In this document: one piece after another, positions 52,301-63,985 of the stretch
Layout: each line of letters opens with the position of its first letter
How positions within the stretch are numbered: position 1 is the first letter of the stretch
Source: Actinernus sp. WN-2022
Taxonomy: Eukaryota; Cnidaria; Anthozoa; Actiniaria; Actinernidae
DNA length: 64,000 bases
Assembly: GCA_030867875.1 (NCBI GenBank)
Contig: JAOWCC010000239.1
Coordinates: 372,001-436,000, forward strand
Direction: 5' to 3'
Notes under the pieces: model-generated
Told to the model about the DNA's origin: nothing
What the model saw: the letters and a program-made list of their open reading frames with translations, nothing else
Database searches by the model: none
Position numbers and translations under genes: made by a program

Positions 52301-55300
52301 CTGTTGGGAATTGTTAAAAGTATTTAAAGTATGTCACATACAGTTACATGTAATTCATTCACTCCCAGGTATATATAATTTTATTTTTATTTTCCTCATT
52401 CCAATACATAATTTGAAGTTGCCTGCATGCACATAGTTTTAACATAACTTTGACACACAGTACAAGCATGCATGCATGCATGAATGCATGTACAAACACT
52501 ATTATTTTATGGGCTAAAATAAATCAAATCTGCATGTACTATTTGGACATATAATATATACAGTATGTACATGTATACAGCTATGTGAGAAACATAAAAT
52601 ATGGTTTTATTACACAGTGTATAATTCTACCAAGAATGCACAAAATATGCACAAGAACACCAAATATGAGACTGTATTTGGTTAGTTAGGTAGAAATGGC
52701 TTCCCGTCACCATGGTAATTCCCATTTCTCGAGCACGCATACAAAGGTTTTGGTTATTATTTAAAAAAACTTTTGTTTCATTGCAGAATTTATATAATAA
52801 ACAACTTATTGGTCAGTTAAGCATCTAATACAATATTTTTACTTGTCATCCGTATTTATGCAGGAATAAAAATACACAGCCGTATTAGATGCTTAGCCGA
52901 CTAATAACCTATTTATTTGATATGTTAAGTCAAGGTTTAGCAAGTCAAAATGCTGATAATAAAACAATTTTGCATAATAAAATATAATTATCAATCTGAA
53001 GCCAATAAACATGCTGACACTACCATTTGCGAGCTACCATTAAGCGTGAACATTTTTCTGTGTTTGTTTATGTTTGAAAATTAGACATCTAACAGTGCAA
53101 ACCATTTCAATTAACTTAATTTCAAACTTAAATTAGTTTCAATCTTGATGTTGGCAGCAACCTTTGATGTCTTCTACCATCATGAAACTCAGACTATGCC
53201 TATAGAGACAATTGTTGGCTTGCATCTCTCCAAATTCTGAGCATCCAAAACTTGAACCAACATTTCTATGATTTAGCATGAAGCGTGAAGGCAATTTAAA
53301 CCTGGCTGAAAAGTTTCCAAACCTGAATCCCATGCTGCTGAAAGTAAATGCAAGACATGTACATATGTCAAAGGTGGTCAACATTGCGGTTTGGGCCTCC
53401 TGAGCTGTCTAGTTTTGAAACAAACAAACACAGAAAAGGTTTCACTCACTTCATGATTATGGATTGCTTGCAAACGGTAGTAAAACAATTTTAGGTACCA
53501 ATATAAATATAATTATCAAGGCCTTGACTCTCAATATCAATCCTATAAAAAGTATATTATTTTAGCTGGCTATACATTGTACCTACAGCCTTAAATGGCC
53601 AAATTTTATCCTAAATTGTTGGTACAAAATAGTGGGTATTGGTTAGGGTTAGGTTTGAATATTTTCTTTGCTTTTTCAGGGTTGCCACCCGTCAGGAAAA
53701 AAATCCCTGAGTTTTCATTGGCAATAGGACTGTTCAATATTCCCTCGTCCAAAACAAAAGTCATTGTCCAAACCTGTAGCCTACCCTCACAGATGATTTG
53801 AGGGACTTTTCCCTGACCGTGAGAACCCTGTTTTTTTTTAAATACCCCTCCTTGCTCCACAGCAGTAATGTATTGCATTATCTTTCTGACTTGTGCCACT
53901 TTCACATCTTCAAAATTGGATCAGACAAATGCTGTAGATTGAGAAAATAAGCAATATTACTCTTTACTTCACTTACTTATAACCTTTTACATGTATGTTT
54001 TCAATGTAAAATGCATCATCATTAATTATCATTTGTTTTATACATGAATTAATATTTTTCCCTCGATATGATTTTGTGTGAGGAATAAGCTCCATCAAAT
54101 GCTCGAGAGGGTTTTGGTAATCAAACGTTTTAATTCGACGCTCTTCTCGGTGTTTGATTTATTTATGGTTAAATGGATAATTACAGACCTGACTCTCATA
54201 TATTATGGACATACAGTACAAGTACAATAAAACTTCTAGTTCATAGTTCTGAACAGCCAATTACTGCTATTGTATTGATTCTTGGTGAAATTAATTGATG
54301 ATTTTCTGAGTTTAAGTTACATGTACTACCAATGTAAAAATGAAAGGCAGGATTCCGCCAATCCCACCTGGGATTATTGAATGTCCCACCTCACAAATTT
54401 CCACCCAGGTTTTCCTGGCATCCCACCCAGGATTCCACCATCCCACCCGGGATCCCGTCATCCTACCCAGGATTACATTTTATTACATTATTTTGTAACA
54501 ATCCCAGCTGGGATCTCAGCATCCCAACTGGGTTTGCAAAATCCTGTAGTATGGCATAACACACACAAAAGTTTAAATCATTGGCCTGATTGCCAGTAGA
54601 AGCCAGTGGCTTAATTTTTGCCAGCTCTCAGGACATACTGTAGCTGCCTATTTTCCTTTCATTTTTGGCATTCTACCCTATTATTATGACCTGTATGCAT
54701 ACATGGCCCCACACATGCTTGTCTTTCAAAACCATTTAACAAAAAATCATGTGACAGGGGCCTTACATGTCTGATGTGCATGAGCAGGCCAGAAAAAAGC
54801 TGTTCTGCCAATGCTCTATTTTATGCTTGTTGTTTTGCTGTTATTAAAACAAACTCAAGTCAGATCATACAATAAAAAACTTATTGACTAAGTTACGTTG
54901 TGCTGATTGAACAGAAACATATTTGGCTCACTGTCATTTTGTACAGACCTTAATTGCTGTGCTCAATCGATATGCCAAATATTTTTCTGCCCCGGCCCTT
55001 CCACTCAGTCAATAAGTACCTACATGTACATGTATTCTCCAGAAAATCTACCCTGCAAGCAGAGCTTTCTTCAACTCTCCACACACAAAAAAAAAACAGA
55101 AAAGAATGCTGCAGCACTAATTTGTGTTGTTTTCATATTGATCAAGCATGCACCAATATTTTTTTGTGCCCAGGCTCACTCAGTCGTGTCACATTTGTCT
55201 GACATTGTTGCAATGGACTCAGGTTTGGTTACAGCTAGCCTGAAACTCAGGAGGGAATGTACAAATGTACACTGTATGTGCTACACTGTTGTTAATTGTG

Positions 55301-58300
55301 TTCCGCCATAATTTTACATAAAAGTGAAAATTCTTCATGCATCCCAACGGTCGCCCTTTATCTCAATTTCCATTGGCCAAGAAAAATGAGATGGCCGGTA
55401 AACATTGTACATTTCAGATTGTTCATTTCCTATTGTTAATGGCTCTTAGCTAATCAAAGGTGCCGAAGTTTCAAAGAACAGGCCTTATCACATATTTAGA
55501 GTATTTAGCCAATCAGCATTCTTTCCACTATAAAGCCTCATAAACATCCATGTTACCTGGAACACGATTAACGACAGTGTAGCACATACGTCCCTTCCTG
55601 AGTTTTGAGAGATGGACAGCTGTACACAGGCTGCATTAACAGGCTTAACAGGTCCAGAAGCTTGGACAAAAAAATACAAGCAAAGTTGAAGAAGGCTCTG
55701 TTTGCAGGGAAGGGAAAATGCACATGTACATTGTAGCTGTCATTTACTGACCACCATGAATAGCCACCTCCAAAGAGAACATTATTGGTACAAGCAGAAA
55801 ACCCCTGAAGAAAGGCACACTATCAGCTATAAAAGGCTACTAAAATTGTGGAAGGAAAATTCTAAACATACATGTAAACTATATAATATACCAGGAGATT
55901 AACATAATAATACCATAGAGGACAAATTAATCCCTAATTTCAATAAAAAGTTTGAGGTTGGCATGAAAAAATCCAGGTTAATCAGGTTAAGGCCAGATTA
56001 AAAAAAATACTTGTTTAGCGTCCCCGCCCGACCTGAGAAATGTCCCGACCTCAATTTTTTTTCTTCATAACAACTTTAGAAAGTGCAAATGTGCCCGCAA
56101 ACACCAATTCCTGTACCCAAACCCCTACGTGTACCACTTAAAATATGCGCCAGCACATTAAAAATATTCTAACATCAATGCCATTTTGTTTCTACAACAC
56201 GAGGTCATGAACACGAGGTGAGTGAATAATGTCTAGTCAAGACAAAATAAACTTCACATAGAAAAAAAATAGAAAAACCACAATCCCTAACCTTGAAAAA
56301 ATAAAATAGGTGGACGCTAAACAAGTAATTTTTTTATCTGGCCTAATTACTGGAAAGAAATGTATTTTGTTTGGTTAATTAAATAAGTAAGAAAGTTTTA
56401 TTACTTTAATACTTACAAAATTTCTTTGCATTCTTGTACAGCACTTTGTCATGAATGTTTTACTTTTTGACTTATCACCATGGCTGTGAGTGTGATTGTT
56501 TTCACAATTTTGTCTCCAGTTTCTGTTTCCTGTTAAATTGAAAGATGTGAGTGAAATTAAGTGTATCTAAATATAATACAGATCTATGCATTTATTTTCA
56601 TGCATTTAATAACAGTAAAAAAAACATTTTTGATTAAAATGTGCTGGAAACCTGGCTGCAGATAGACAGGACGTGGAACGAGGAATATATATACAGGGTT
56701 TCATATACAGTCTAGATTAGTGCAAAATTTGCTACACAAATGTTTTCAAACGCCAATGGTTAAGTTATTCATGAGAGGTTATATATATTCAATTCTCGTA
56801 CATGTAAAATATGTTAGTACCCAGCTAGGTACCTAAGCAGAGGTTCTATTAAACCCTTCGGTCGTCTCTTCATCTCTCTCAAGCAATTCTCCCAGCAAGT
56901 CCTCTGGAACCAGGCCCAGGGTAAAATGCTTGCTAGGGGATTAAAGAAAATCGCTTCGTACTTTCGCGATTCGTGTAAAATGATATAAAACCTGACCTCT
57001 ACCAATCACTTCTTTAAAATAATCACTATTCAAGTTCAAACAGTCTACTGACTCTACAGATTGTGCAAGGGTTGAACCCACCCGCCGACCCGGTGTTGAA
57101 GCCTTTATTCTTTAAATACACTCTACCGTTTATACAAATCACAACCAAATCACATAAATTGAATGATCCCATCTTACCTCCTTTGTCTTCTAAGGCTTGC
57201 TTCACAGGCTTGCCTTTTCTTGAAGCCATATTATACAGATATTGTGAAGAGATCACACGTAAACCGTTGGTAAAGTAAAATGGAGCAAAATGCACACAAT
57301 GCAATGCGAACTTTGCAAATCAATCCCATAGTGCACCAATACATCCCATAATGCAATGAAGCCTTTTTGGCAGCCATTTTGAAAACGAATTCGGTTGGAG
57401 TGAAACAATGTTGGATATGGATTCCAAATGGAATTGAAAATGAAGGTAATCAAGGCTTGGAAACCGATCACTCAAGAATTTAACATTTTAGTGATGTATT
57501 TAAGATAATATGGCGGAGTATTGGACCGATTCCAGTACCAATGAGTCGGAGAGTGGCTGGCTGAAATTATGTGTTGTACAGAATAGCCCAATCCGTTGTA
57601 CATGTGGACACGAGTTTTCCTTGACATTCAACATCTAAACTTCAAATGGCACTTTTAAAGAAAATATATGAGACATTCAAATTGTATACTTCAAGCTCTC
57701 TCATCTCCAACTTCACGACTAATACTATTGGAGTATTGCCGCAGAAAAATGTGACATCAACATTTATGGTGCAGCTCTGCAGAGTGCAGGTACGGTTATA
57801 TTTGGGCTCTTTATTTTCACTTGTGAATGGTTCTTACATGGATCTCGAGTAAGAGGTTATATGAACACACATCCAACATTGTAAACGTTCTTTTAAACAG
57901 GTTTATATTTAATTGAAGAAGGCAAGCTAGGCCATATTCAGATCGACTAGCCACAAAAACGTTTTTACATGAATGCGAGACTGTAGAGCCACAGATCCAC
58001 CCTAACTACAGACACTGAAATAAAAACTTAGGTTTCGTTGTACGTGAGCTAGCCAATGCATGGTTCTAATAATGAATATAGTTATTATTAATTTGTGCAC
58101 ATAAATATACATATCATTTGAAATCATGTTATATTTCATTTGCTAATGCACCAATCAATGTTAAGCCCGAAGGAGGAGGGGTGGGGATTTGACAGGCAGG
58201 GCTACCCTTTGACATACGTTACCTGCCCAGGGTGGAGTTATTTATAGGAAACAAGGACAGGACTGAATTGCAGAATACCCCCTCCAGTACGTGGTTCATT

Positions 58301-61300
58301 AATAATTCATTTCTCAACTTTTTAATACAAACCTACTAAATAATAAAAAAAAACCATGTTCGACCCAAAATCAGTCATAGAATGAATCAATACACCTGAA
58401 CTAAAGTGGAGAATTTAGCGCAGTTTTCAAGCGATCTTTTGAGTGGAGGGGGTTTTCTGTAACTAAGCCTAAGGAAGACAGGGCAGATATTTGATATTTT
58501 TGACCAAACGTGTTGTCCCGATGGTGGGGAATTTGATTTTTTTGGGGGAGAAAATGTCAAATTCTCCCCCCCCCCCTCAGGCTTAACATTGATAAGTGCA
58601 TAAATATTATACACTTGTACTTCTTAATTAGCCAAGGCATACTACAGAATCCAACAATAATATTATTATTAGTTTTTGTTGAAGTGCGACTCTGGAAGTT
58701 TGAAGTTGACTCTTTGGAAAATTGCCTTTGGCCGACCAATCAGAATTTATGAGACTGTCAGACTGTTTGACTGATAGTCAGCTAAATATAAATAATACTA
58801 TCCAAATGTGACTTGTAACTTCCAGGATCACACTTCAACAAAAACACTAACCCATACATGTAGTTCATTGCTCTTGTTTTTGGTTGAAGTATTTTTGTAC
58901 GTTATATTTGCTAGTCCATCCCTTAATTCACTTACATTAGAGCTACACGATGTATTTCATGCATTAGGATTTAATAGTCACACTAAACACTTAAATCATT
59001 TTTCAAGCCTCTCCACTTTATACATGTATAGGGAGTTTTGACAGTTTCACAATATTTGTTAACCCTAATGGGGAATGGCCTAGCCCATTACACCAGACAT
59101 TTTTTACCATTATCATAAATTCGAAGAAAAAGAAACGTCTGCTCACCAGAGCGCTTATTATTTAAGCCTCATTGTGTTATGAACCAATCAGATTTTACCT
59201 TCTATATCCTGGAAAGTCACGTCCTGTAGAGGTAATGTTACATTTAAAAGGTTCTGACAATGACATACATGTATTTGCCACTGACCAATCACTGGGGACT
59301 GTTCCCATGCTCGAGACAAGACCAATTTGTACATTTCATATGTTTAGCCTCCCAAAGCTCAATGAATTTCAATTGAAAGCTACATGTATATATTTACAAA
59401 CAGCAGAAATGAATTGATTCAAATTTTAGCTTTGGAGAATCTAAAAGCAGACTTAACTGATTTGGTAACATTATTGTTTTTATATATTCGCATTATGACA
59501 CCAACCAGGTGAAAGTTTACAACTGTTGCATGGTACGCCAATTAAAAAATTCTAACAATAGCTCTCATTGGCCAGAAAAATAAAAGAAATATGCTGATGT
59601 CGTGCTTGCATATTGCAAACTAATTACATGTAAGCTCAGATAAACAGACGTTTCTTTTTCTTTGAATTTTACGAGAGTGAAAAAAACGTCTGGTGGAGCA
59701 GGCTTAAGGATTGGCCATGCCAGCCAAGATATTGGTTCTACATCATTATTCCCAATACCATACCAATCAGCCTGGTATCATTCTTTCAATACTTTTACAA
59801 TTTTGCTTATTAGATCCCATCTTGGAATATCAAGTCCTGCTTTGTCTGTTGATCCTTGCAAATTTTCACTGGGGTTTTCTTTCACCATTATTCCTGATAT
59901 ATTTCCATTTTCGATTCGTTTCTACCACTCCATGGCCAGATTCCCCTATTTCAGCTTTTGCCAACACCTGTTCCAGCTTCTTTCAATCTAATCCCTGAAA
60001 AATCCCATCAGCCCATTCCCTTGTCCACCACCCCTAAGGCTGCACATTAGACTCTTGTTTGGGTGCGAATACCCACACTTAACACACACAAAAAAAAATC
60101 CACTGCCTGGCACTCCTTAAGCAGCACATTAGACTCCTGTTTGATGTCTGGGTGCGATTACCCTCACTAACACAAAAATGAAACTTTAGAATACACAGCC
60201 ACTAAAATATGGGAGTCGTAACTACTGGTTACTTATACTGAAAGGTAAAAAGATAATTTAGCCAGATAAAAGTCCTTATAGTATAAATCAAATTATTAAT
60301 TATTTGTTTTTGTTTTTTTACATTTGAAGGTTAAAAGTTGGGGCTTGGTTTGAATATTTCAGGGGAGTACAGAGCTGATGAGTATCTACTGAACTGGAAT
60401 ACGTACAGAACTCTTGCTTATCGAACTGGAGCACTACATGTAGCACAAAACTCTTACATGTATTTGTTGAACTGGAACAATTATATTATACATATTGCAC
60501 TAATTGAATATTAACGAGTTTTAGAATAATAGTTATAACTGCATGGGTTTGTAATAATAGGGTTCCACTATATATATTATGTATTGCATTTGTATTTGAG
60601 TTCATGAGTTTTTCAAGTTTGCATTTCAACTGTATTCTTTTTAATTTTCGTCAGGCAACTGCACTTTACCGATTGGAGAACACATTGTATGTGTAGTACA
60701 TTTGTAGATCCATGGCTAGATCAAGCCTAATTAATATGATTCAAGTGCCAGATAAATGTAGGTCCAAAAGAGATCCAAAGTTTTCTATGTCTAATAGTTG
60801 TTCTCTCTTTAATCTTTAATAAGAATAAATACAAAAGACAACTAGAGTTATTCAAAGATATAACAATATATAGATTAAACAAAAATATGTTGCATAATTA
60901 TGTGCATATTCTGGTTATTTCTGTGAGTGATGGCAGTGATGGGTGTACAATGTACATGTAGTTATAGTATGCATTTTAACTAATGGCTGTACTGTTTTTT
61001 ATCATCACTCTACATGTACAGTTGTTTGACATATATCTGTCAAATAACTGTACTTTTACATATATGTCACATATATGTACAGCTATTTGACATATAACTG
61101 TAAGATAACTGCACTTTTGCATATATGTCACATATATGTACAGTTATTTGACATATATCGATGAAAACCAACTGCTTGTCTTGCATATATGTCACATATA
61201 TGTACAGTTGTTTAGCAGATATATGTAGCATCCACAGATATGTCGCATCCACAGATATGTCACATATATGTCACATATCTGTAGTTTTGGTAAGGGAGAC

Positions 61301-61957
61301 CACCCATATGAATTTGGGCCTGAGCTGTAAAGGGTTAAGAGTGGCTGCCTTTTTCATGATTACCTACTATGTGACCAATGATTACAAAATCAAATGACAC
61401 AAACTGGAAAATCCCATTTTTTTCTTTTCGATCTCCGCAGATTATGTTGCTGAAATATATGAAATTCTAACTTCAACACCAAGGGAAGAACTAAAAGCTT
61501 TGGAAGTTGAGCTGCATGCAGATACTCCTGAACCACTGCACAGTATGCTGACAGACAAAGAGACCAAAGAAGCAGCTGTTACAAAGTACAACTCAAGGAA
61601 AGAGAAACAAACAGTCATATGTCCTCCAACATGCTCAGGTATTTTTTCTATGCTATTCAATATTAATAGAATTTCAACACAGGGAAATGAAACACCAAGG
61701 AAGTCAATAACTTTCATCATCTACATTTGTAAACCTCTTTTTCACTCTAGCTACAGGCTGCATCAAGATCCTATTAAAATCTACTTATTACTTGTTCAAT
61801 AATGACAAAGTATATTCATATATCAACAGATGCTGAACTTCAAGCAGTGATAAATCCTACCCCAGCCATTAAAAGAGGGAGAAAAGCACCTGTTTATTCT
61901 ATTTGTGCTAAGCCAAGGAAAGGCCACAGAAAAGGACAATGTAGTAGAAGCAATTAG
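46332..61957 (+). CDS. THAP-domain transposase-like protein, 11 exons, 806 aa
   Basis: Exons: 46332-46643, 46899-46958, 47874-48066, 48319-48544, 48756-49272, 49644-49857, 50629-50880, 51163-51334, 51494-51642, 61441-61638, 61830-61957. All introns are GT-AG and all phases join to one open frame. Residues 1-88 are a THAP zinc finger: C6, C11, C56, H59, W36 and the AVPIV box at 82-86. Residues about 125-185 are a coiled coil (CEIAKKEKKKLQRQLKYMEA), 190-263 an acidic linker. From about 264 there is a transposase-like body: paired CHLC and CSSC knuckles, AGNLLLSFAILCAGAP, AGDRRHDSMGHSAKYGTYT, AFVSDRHTSIAKWM, DHFFDLWHIGK and CLEGYHSVVNQFAPK. The acidic residues in the GD, SDRH and LEGYH blocks could be a DDE-type triad, which is inference. 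The C-terminus is basic. Intact over eleven exons, it may be domesticated or a recent autonomous copy. Confidence 0.85.
47272..47386 (+). mobile_element. MITE fragment (same family as 58154-58593) in intron 2
   Basis: ATCAATGTTAAGCCC, GGGGATTTGACAGGCAGGGC and TTATTTATAGGAAACA match the left part of the element at 58154-58593 almost base for base; only the left terminus is present here. Confidence 0.75.
47387..47536 (+). other. Candidate lost or alternative exon with ETPPE repeats
   Basis: An open stretch following TTATTTATAG encodes four copies of (C/H/R)E(T/I)PPE(V/I/A) spaced by about 12-14 residues (CETPPEVT, HETPPEVS, RETPPEAT) and ends VSQVREIG exactly where a MITE begins. It lies between exons 2 and 3 and its first phase would suit exon 2. 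No donor remains. Confidence 0.4.
47542..47748. mobile_element. About 207-bp MITE in intron 2
   Basis: TGCAGTTCCAGAAAATATCC and GGATATTTTCTGGAACTGCA are perfect inverted termini; inside, CCATACACCCCC / GGGGGTGTATGG forms another palindrome and G-runs follow. Confidence 0.85.
49913..50288. mobile_element. 376-bp foldback MITE in intron 6
   Basis: AATAGGCCCTTTTGCAGCTG at the left pairs with CAACTGCAAAGGGCCTATT at the right, and pairing continues through GTCATGTGAC, TTAACACAATTTTG / CAAAATTGTGCTAA and GAAGCTCTGGC / GCCAGAGCTTC to the centre, so almost the whole element is one long imperfect hairpin. Confidence 0.85.
51996..52320. repeat. Minisatellite of ACATATATGTCGCATATATG-type units
   Basis: Short palindromic words (ACATATATGT, ATATATGTGACATATATGCAG) repeated many times with small changes; self-complementary. 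A matching array lies at 61020-61285. Confidence 0.85.
54345..54545. repeat. Degenerate repeat of TCCCACCCGGGAT-type words
   Basis: At least eight palindromic words of the form ATCCCA(C/G)C(C/T)GGGAT or variants, spaced 10-30 bp, within one short stretch. Confidence 0.7.
55370..55640. repeat. Rearranged copy of the repeat at 44.0-44.2 kb
   Basis: Contains both halves of the 44010-44195 repeat, one inverted relative to that copy. Confidence 0.7.
55990..56345. mobile_element. About 356-bp MITE in intron 9
   Basis: AGGCCAGATTAAAAAAAATA and TTGTTTAGCGTCC at the left pair with GGACGCTAAACAA and TTTTTTTATCTGGCCT at the right. Confidence 0.75.
58154..58593. mobile_element. 440-bp MITE in intron 9
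   Basis: ATCAATGTTAAGCC at the left is inverted as GGCTTAACATTGAT at the right. The left part is the full-length relative of the fragment at 47272-47386. Confidence 0.8.
58671..58850. mobile_element. 180-bp foldback element
   Basis: TAGTTTTTGTTGAAGTGCGA (left) and TCACACTTCAACAAAAACAC (right) plus CTGGAAGTTT / AACTTCCAG form imperfect arms. Confidence 0.7.
59117..59670. mobile_element. About 554-bp element with inverted ends
   Basis: AATTCGAAGAAAAAGAAACG at the left is inverted as CGTTTCTTTTTCTTTGAATT at the right (one mismatch). Confidence 0.7.
60020..60175 (+). repeat. Two-copy tandem repeat of about 85 bp
   Basis: GCACATTAGACTC(T/C)TGTTTG ... GGGTGCGA(A/T)TACCC(A/T)CACT occurs twice in succession. 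Confidence 0.7.
61020..61285. repeat. Minisatellite of ATATATGTACAGTTATTTGACATA units
   Basis: About six units containing CATATATGTCACATATATGT and ACAGTTATTTGACATAT; related to the array at 51996-52320, in inverted arrangement. Confidence 0.85.
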
Positions 61958-62496
61958 ATCATTAATAAAATTACACTTTGATGAAAAAGCTAGCAGGGAA
62001 AATTCTGAAAAACCATAAATGCAAATATGTAATATCCATAGTGGGAATTGGCAAATTTATATCCTCAGACAAAAAACATGAATGGGAAGTGTTCTACTTT
62101 TACATCATTGTCAAATGGGCTTGGGTAAATTCCCATTGATGGTTTTTCATTTTTCCCCAGAATACTGTCTGATAACTGCCAAACATAACTTTTAGCTTAC
62201 ATTGTATATCATTGTTACAGAGATATGGAAGAACACTAATATTTGCTTTTGGTTTCTCAATGCCAAATACATGTTGGGTTCTTTAAAACTCATTTTGAAC
62301 AGCAATAATCAAAGTCAGACTTTGAATTAGCTGAGTAAGCTTGTTTGTTTGTAGACCAATTCAGATACAGTATCACTCCATTACAACATTGCAAATGAGT
62401 ACTATTGTTATTTTTTATGTTTGTTTGACTTTATCTCAATAACCTTTAGGAGCTCAGACAGTCTAGTTGGGTCACAATTTAGACAAACTTGAAGCC
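61958..62496. other. 3' flank of the THAP gene
   Basis: AATAAA occurs at about 61974 (ATTAATAAAATTACAC), 16 bases after the stop, a possible polyadenylation signal. No other gene seen. Confidence 0.4.
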
Positions 62497-62589
62497 TGAT
62501 AGTGCAAATTATCAAGACATAGGTCTGTGTTATCAACCGAAGCTGAAGGCTGAGAACACAGACCGAGGTCTTGATAATTTTCACTATCA
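62497..62589. mobile_element. 93-bp hairpin (foldback) sequence
   Basis: TGATAGTGCAAATTATCAAG and ACAT AGGTCTGTGTT pair with AACACAGACC, GAGGTCTTGATAATTTTCAC and TATCA; the loop is about 20 bases. Confidence 0.8.
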
Positions 62590-63309
62590 TGTGAAAACCG
62601 AATTCAGTAATCGTTTTATTATACATTTTTAAGCTCAAGTTTTAGCAAAACAAAAAGCAATCGAAAACGAAGCTAATTGAAACTTGGTTTGTGATTGAAT
62701 TTCTGATTCAAGATGTCTTATTCGAGCTAAAAATTGCATTTATTTTATGAGTTTAGGAGAAATGAATGACTAGAAACGAAGAAACATAGCTTATGGTATT
62801 CACAATTTGGATTATAGTTCTTTATGTGCAATTTAGTAAAGAGAACAGGCCGGGGAAATTATCCCTGGATTAGCACTAATCAGGCTTTGAACAACCCGGC
62901 CCAGCTCAGCAAAATCTGTAGCAGTCTAAAACAACCTTTTTAAAATAGTTGTAAACGGAAAGCTGATATGAAGCAGTGTACAAGAAGTGCAGTTTTAGGG
63001 TTATCCTGGATGGTAAGTTTCACAAATTAATTTCTTCATTACATATACTCCCATTGTATCGACTGACTTACAATTATTTGTAATAGAGGGATAGCAATAG
63101 TATTCTAATTTCTTCATCATTGGTGATAAACAGCCCCCTGGATAAAGAGTATTAATAGACTTTAGACGGATTCCTTTAGACATACAATACAGCCTAGCCT
63201 GAAGGAACGAAGAACAGTTCTTTGAAAACTCAGTTTTTTTTTTCTGCTGGAAGAACAACAAACTTACTCTGGTTCAGCAATATTCCCTTGTGCCCTCGTA
63301 GATGAATAC
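62590..63309. other. Gene-poor stretch, presumed intron of the P2X7-tail gene
   Basis: No supported exon; a leftward open frame at 63001-63261 is unrecognised. Confidence 0.35.
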
Positions 63310-63472
63310 CCATCTATTCAAGCAGACGTCGCTAAACCCGGGATGTTCTGTGATACAGTCTGTTTCTTGATCCACTGCCTCCACCTTCTCTCTGCATCTG
63401 TCTATTTCCATGCAGCACCTGCACTCCTCTGGTTCAACGACAAACTCCAAGGAGCAATTTGAGCACTTGCAC
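63310..63472 (-). CDS. Exon of a P2X7-tail-like zinc module gene
   Basis: Leftward exon between acceptor TTTTATAG and donor GG|GTATTC. It encodes CKCSNCSLEFVVEPEECRCC, then MEIDRCREKV, DCITEHPGFSDVCLNRW. The CxCxxC...CxCC...C pattern and CITEHPGF block match the zinc-binding intracellular module of P2X7 receptors (P2RX7_C), found without the receptor channel in many invertebrate, often transposon-linked genes. It is phase-compatible with an upstream exon ending in TG, just like the decayed relative at 18.3-18.8 kb. Upstream exons would lie beyond or within the minisatellite; none was identified, so the gene is partial. Confidence 0.65.
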
Positions 63473-63569
63473 CTATAAAAGGAAGAAAAGAACAGTGAAT
63501 TAACCACAAGATTCAAATAAACATCGGATCCAAATTAATGATACGACTACGAGTGATCTACGGTGGCTC

Positions 63570-63985
63570 ATAGGAACAAAACACTTGCCAGATTAAAAAC
63601 ACTTGCCAGATTGAAAACACGTGCCAGAATGAAAACACTTGCCAGAATGAAAACACGTGCCAGAATAAAAACACTTCCCAGATTAAAAACACTAATGCCA
63701 GAATGAAAACACGTCCCAGAATGAAAACACGTGCCAGAATGAAAACACTTGCCAGAATGAAAACACGTGCCAGAATAAAAACACTTCCCAGATTAAAAAC
63801 ACTAATGCCAGAATGAAAACACGTCCCAGAATGAAAACACTTGCCAGATTGAAAACACGTGCCAGAATGAAAACGCTTGCCAGAATGAAACCACTTGCCA
63901 GAATAAAAACACTAATGCCAGAATGAAAACACTTGCCAGAATGAAAACACTTGCCAGAATGAAAACACTTGCCAATTTGCAAAAC
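63570..63985. repeat. 18-bp minisatellite at the window end
   Basis: About 22 copies of GCCAGAATGAAAACACTT with variants (ACGT for ACTT, CCC for GCC, ATTAAAA). A larger unit of about 110 bp, marked by AAACACTAATGCCAGAATG, is itself repeated (63693 and 63803). Open frames across it are artefacts. Confidence 0.9.

Larger units (their letters stand above)
51970..61296. mobile_element. Possible large element bounded by inverted ends inside intron 9
   Basis: CCCTTACCAAAACTGCAGAT at 51970 is inverted as ATCTGTAGTTTTGGTAAGGG ending at 61296. Both ends lead into minisatellites made of the same ACATATATGTCACATATATG words. Either one 9.3-kb element or two separate elements in opposite orientation, each with one visible end. 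Confidence 0.5.
51643..61440 (+). other. Intron 9 of the THAP gene (9.8 kb), repeat-rich
   Basis: Donor G|GTACTT and acceptor CCGCAG|AT join in phase. Besides the elements listed separately, 52340-54340, 56350-57200, 57860-58150 and 59680-61000 show no supported gene. Short leftward exon-like text at 57229 (MASRKGKPVKQALEDKGG before GTAAGA) and a rightward 42-codon frame at 57511 (MAEYWTDSSTNESESGWL) stand head to head, but neither could be extended. Confidence 0.7.

Noticed and set aside
53640..53653. GGTTAGGGTTAGG as interstitial telomere
   Set aside because: Only two TTAGGG units, too short to mean more than chance.
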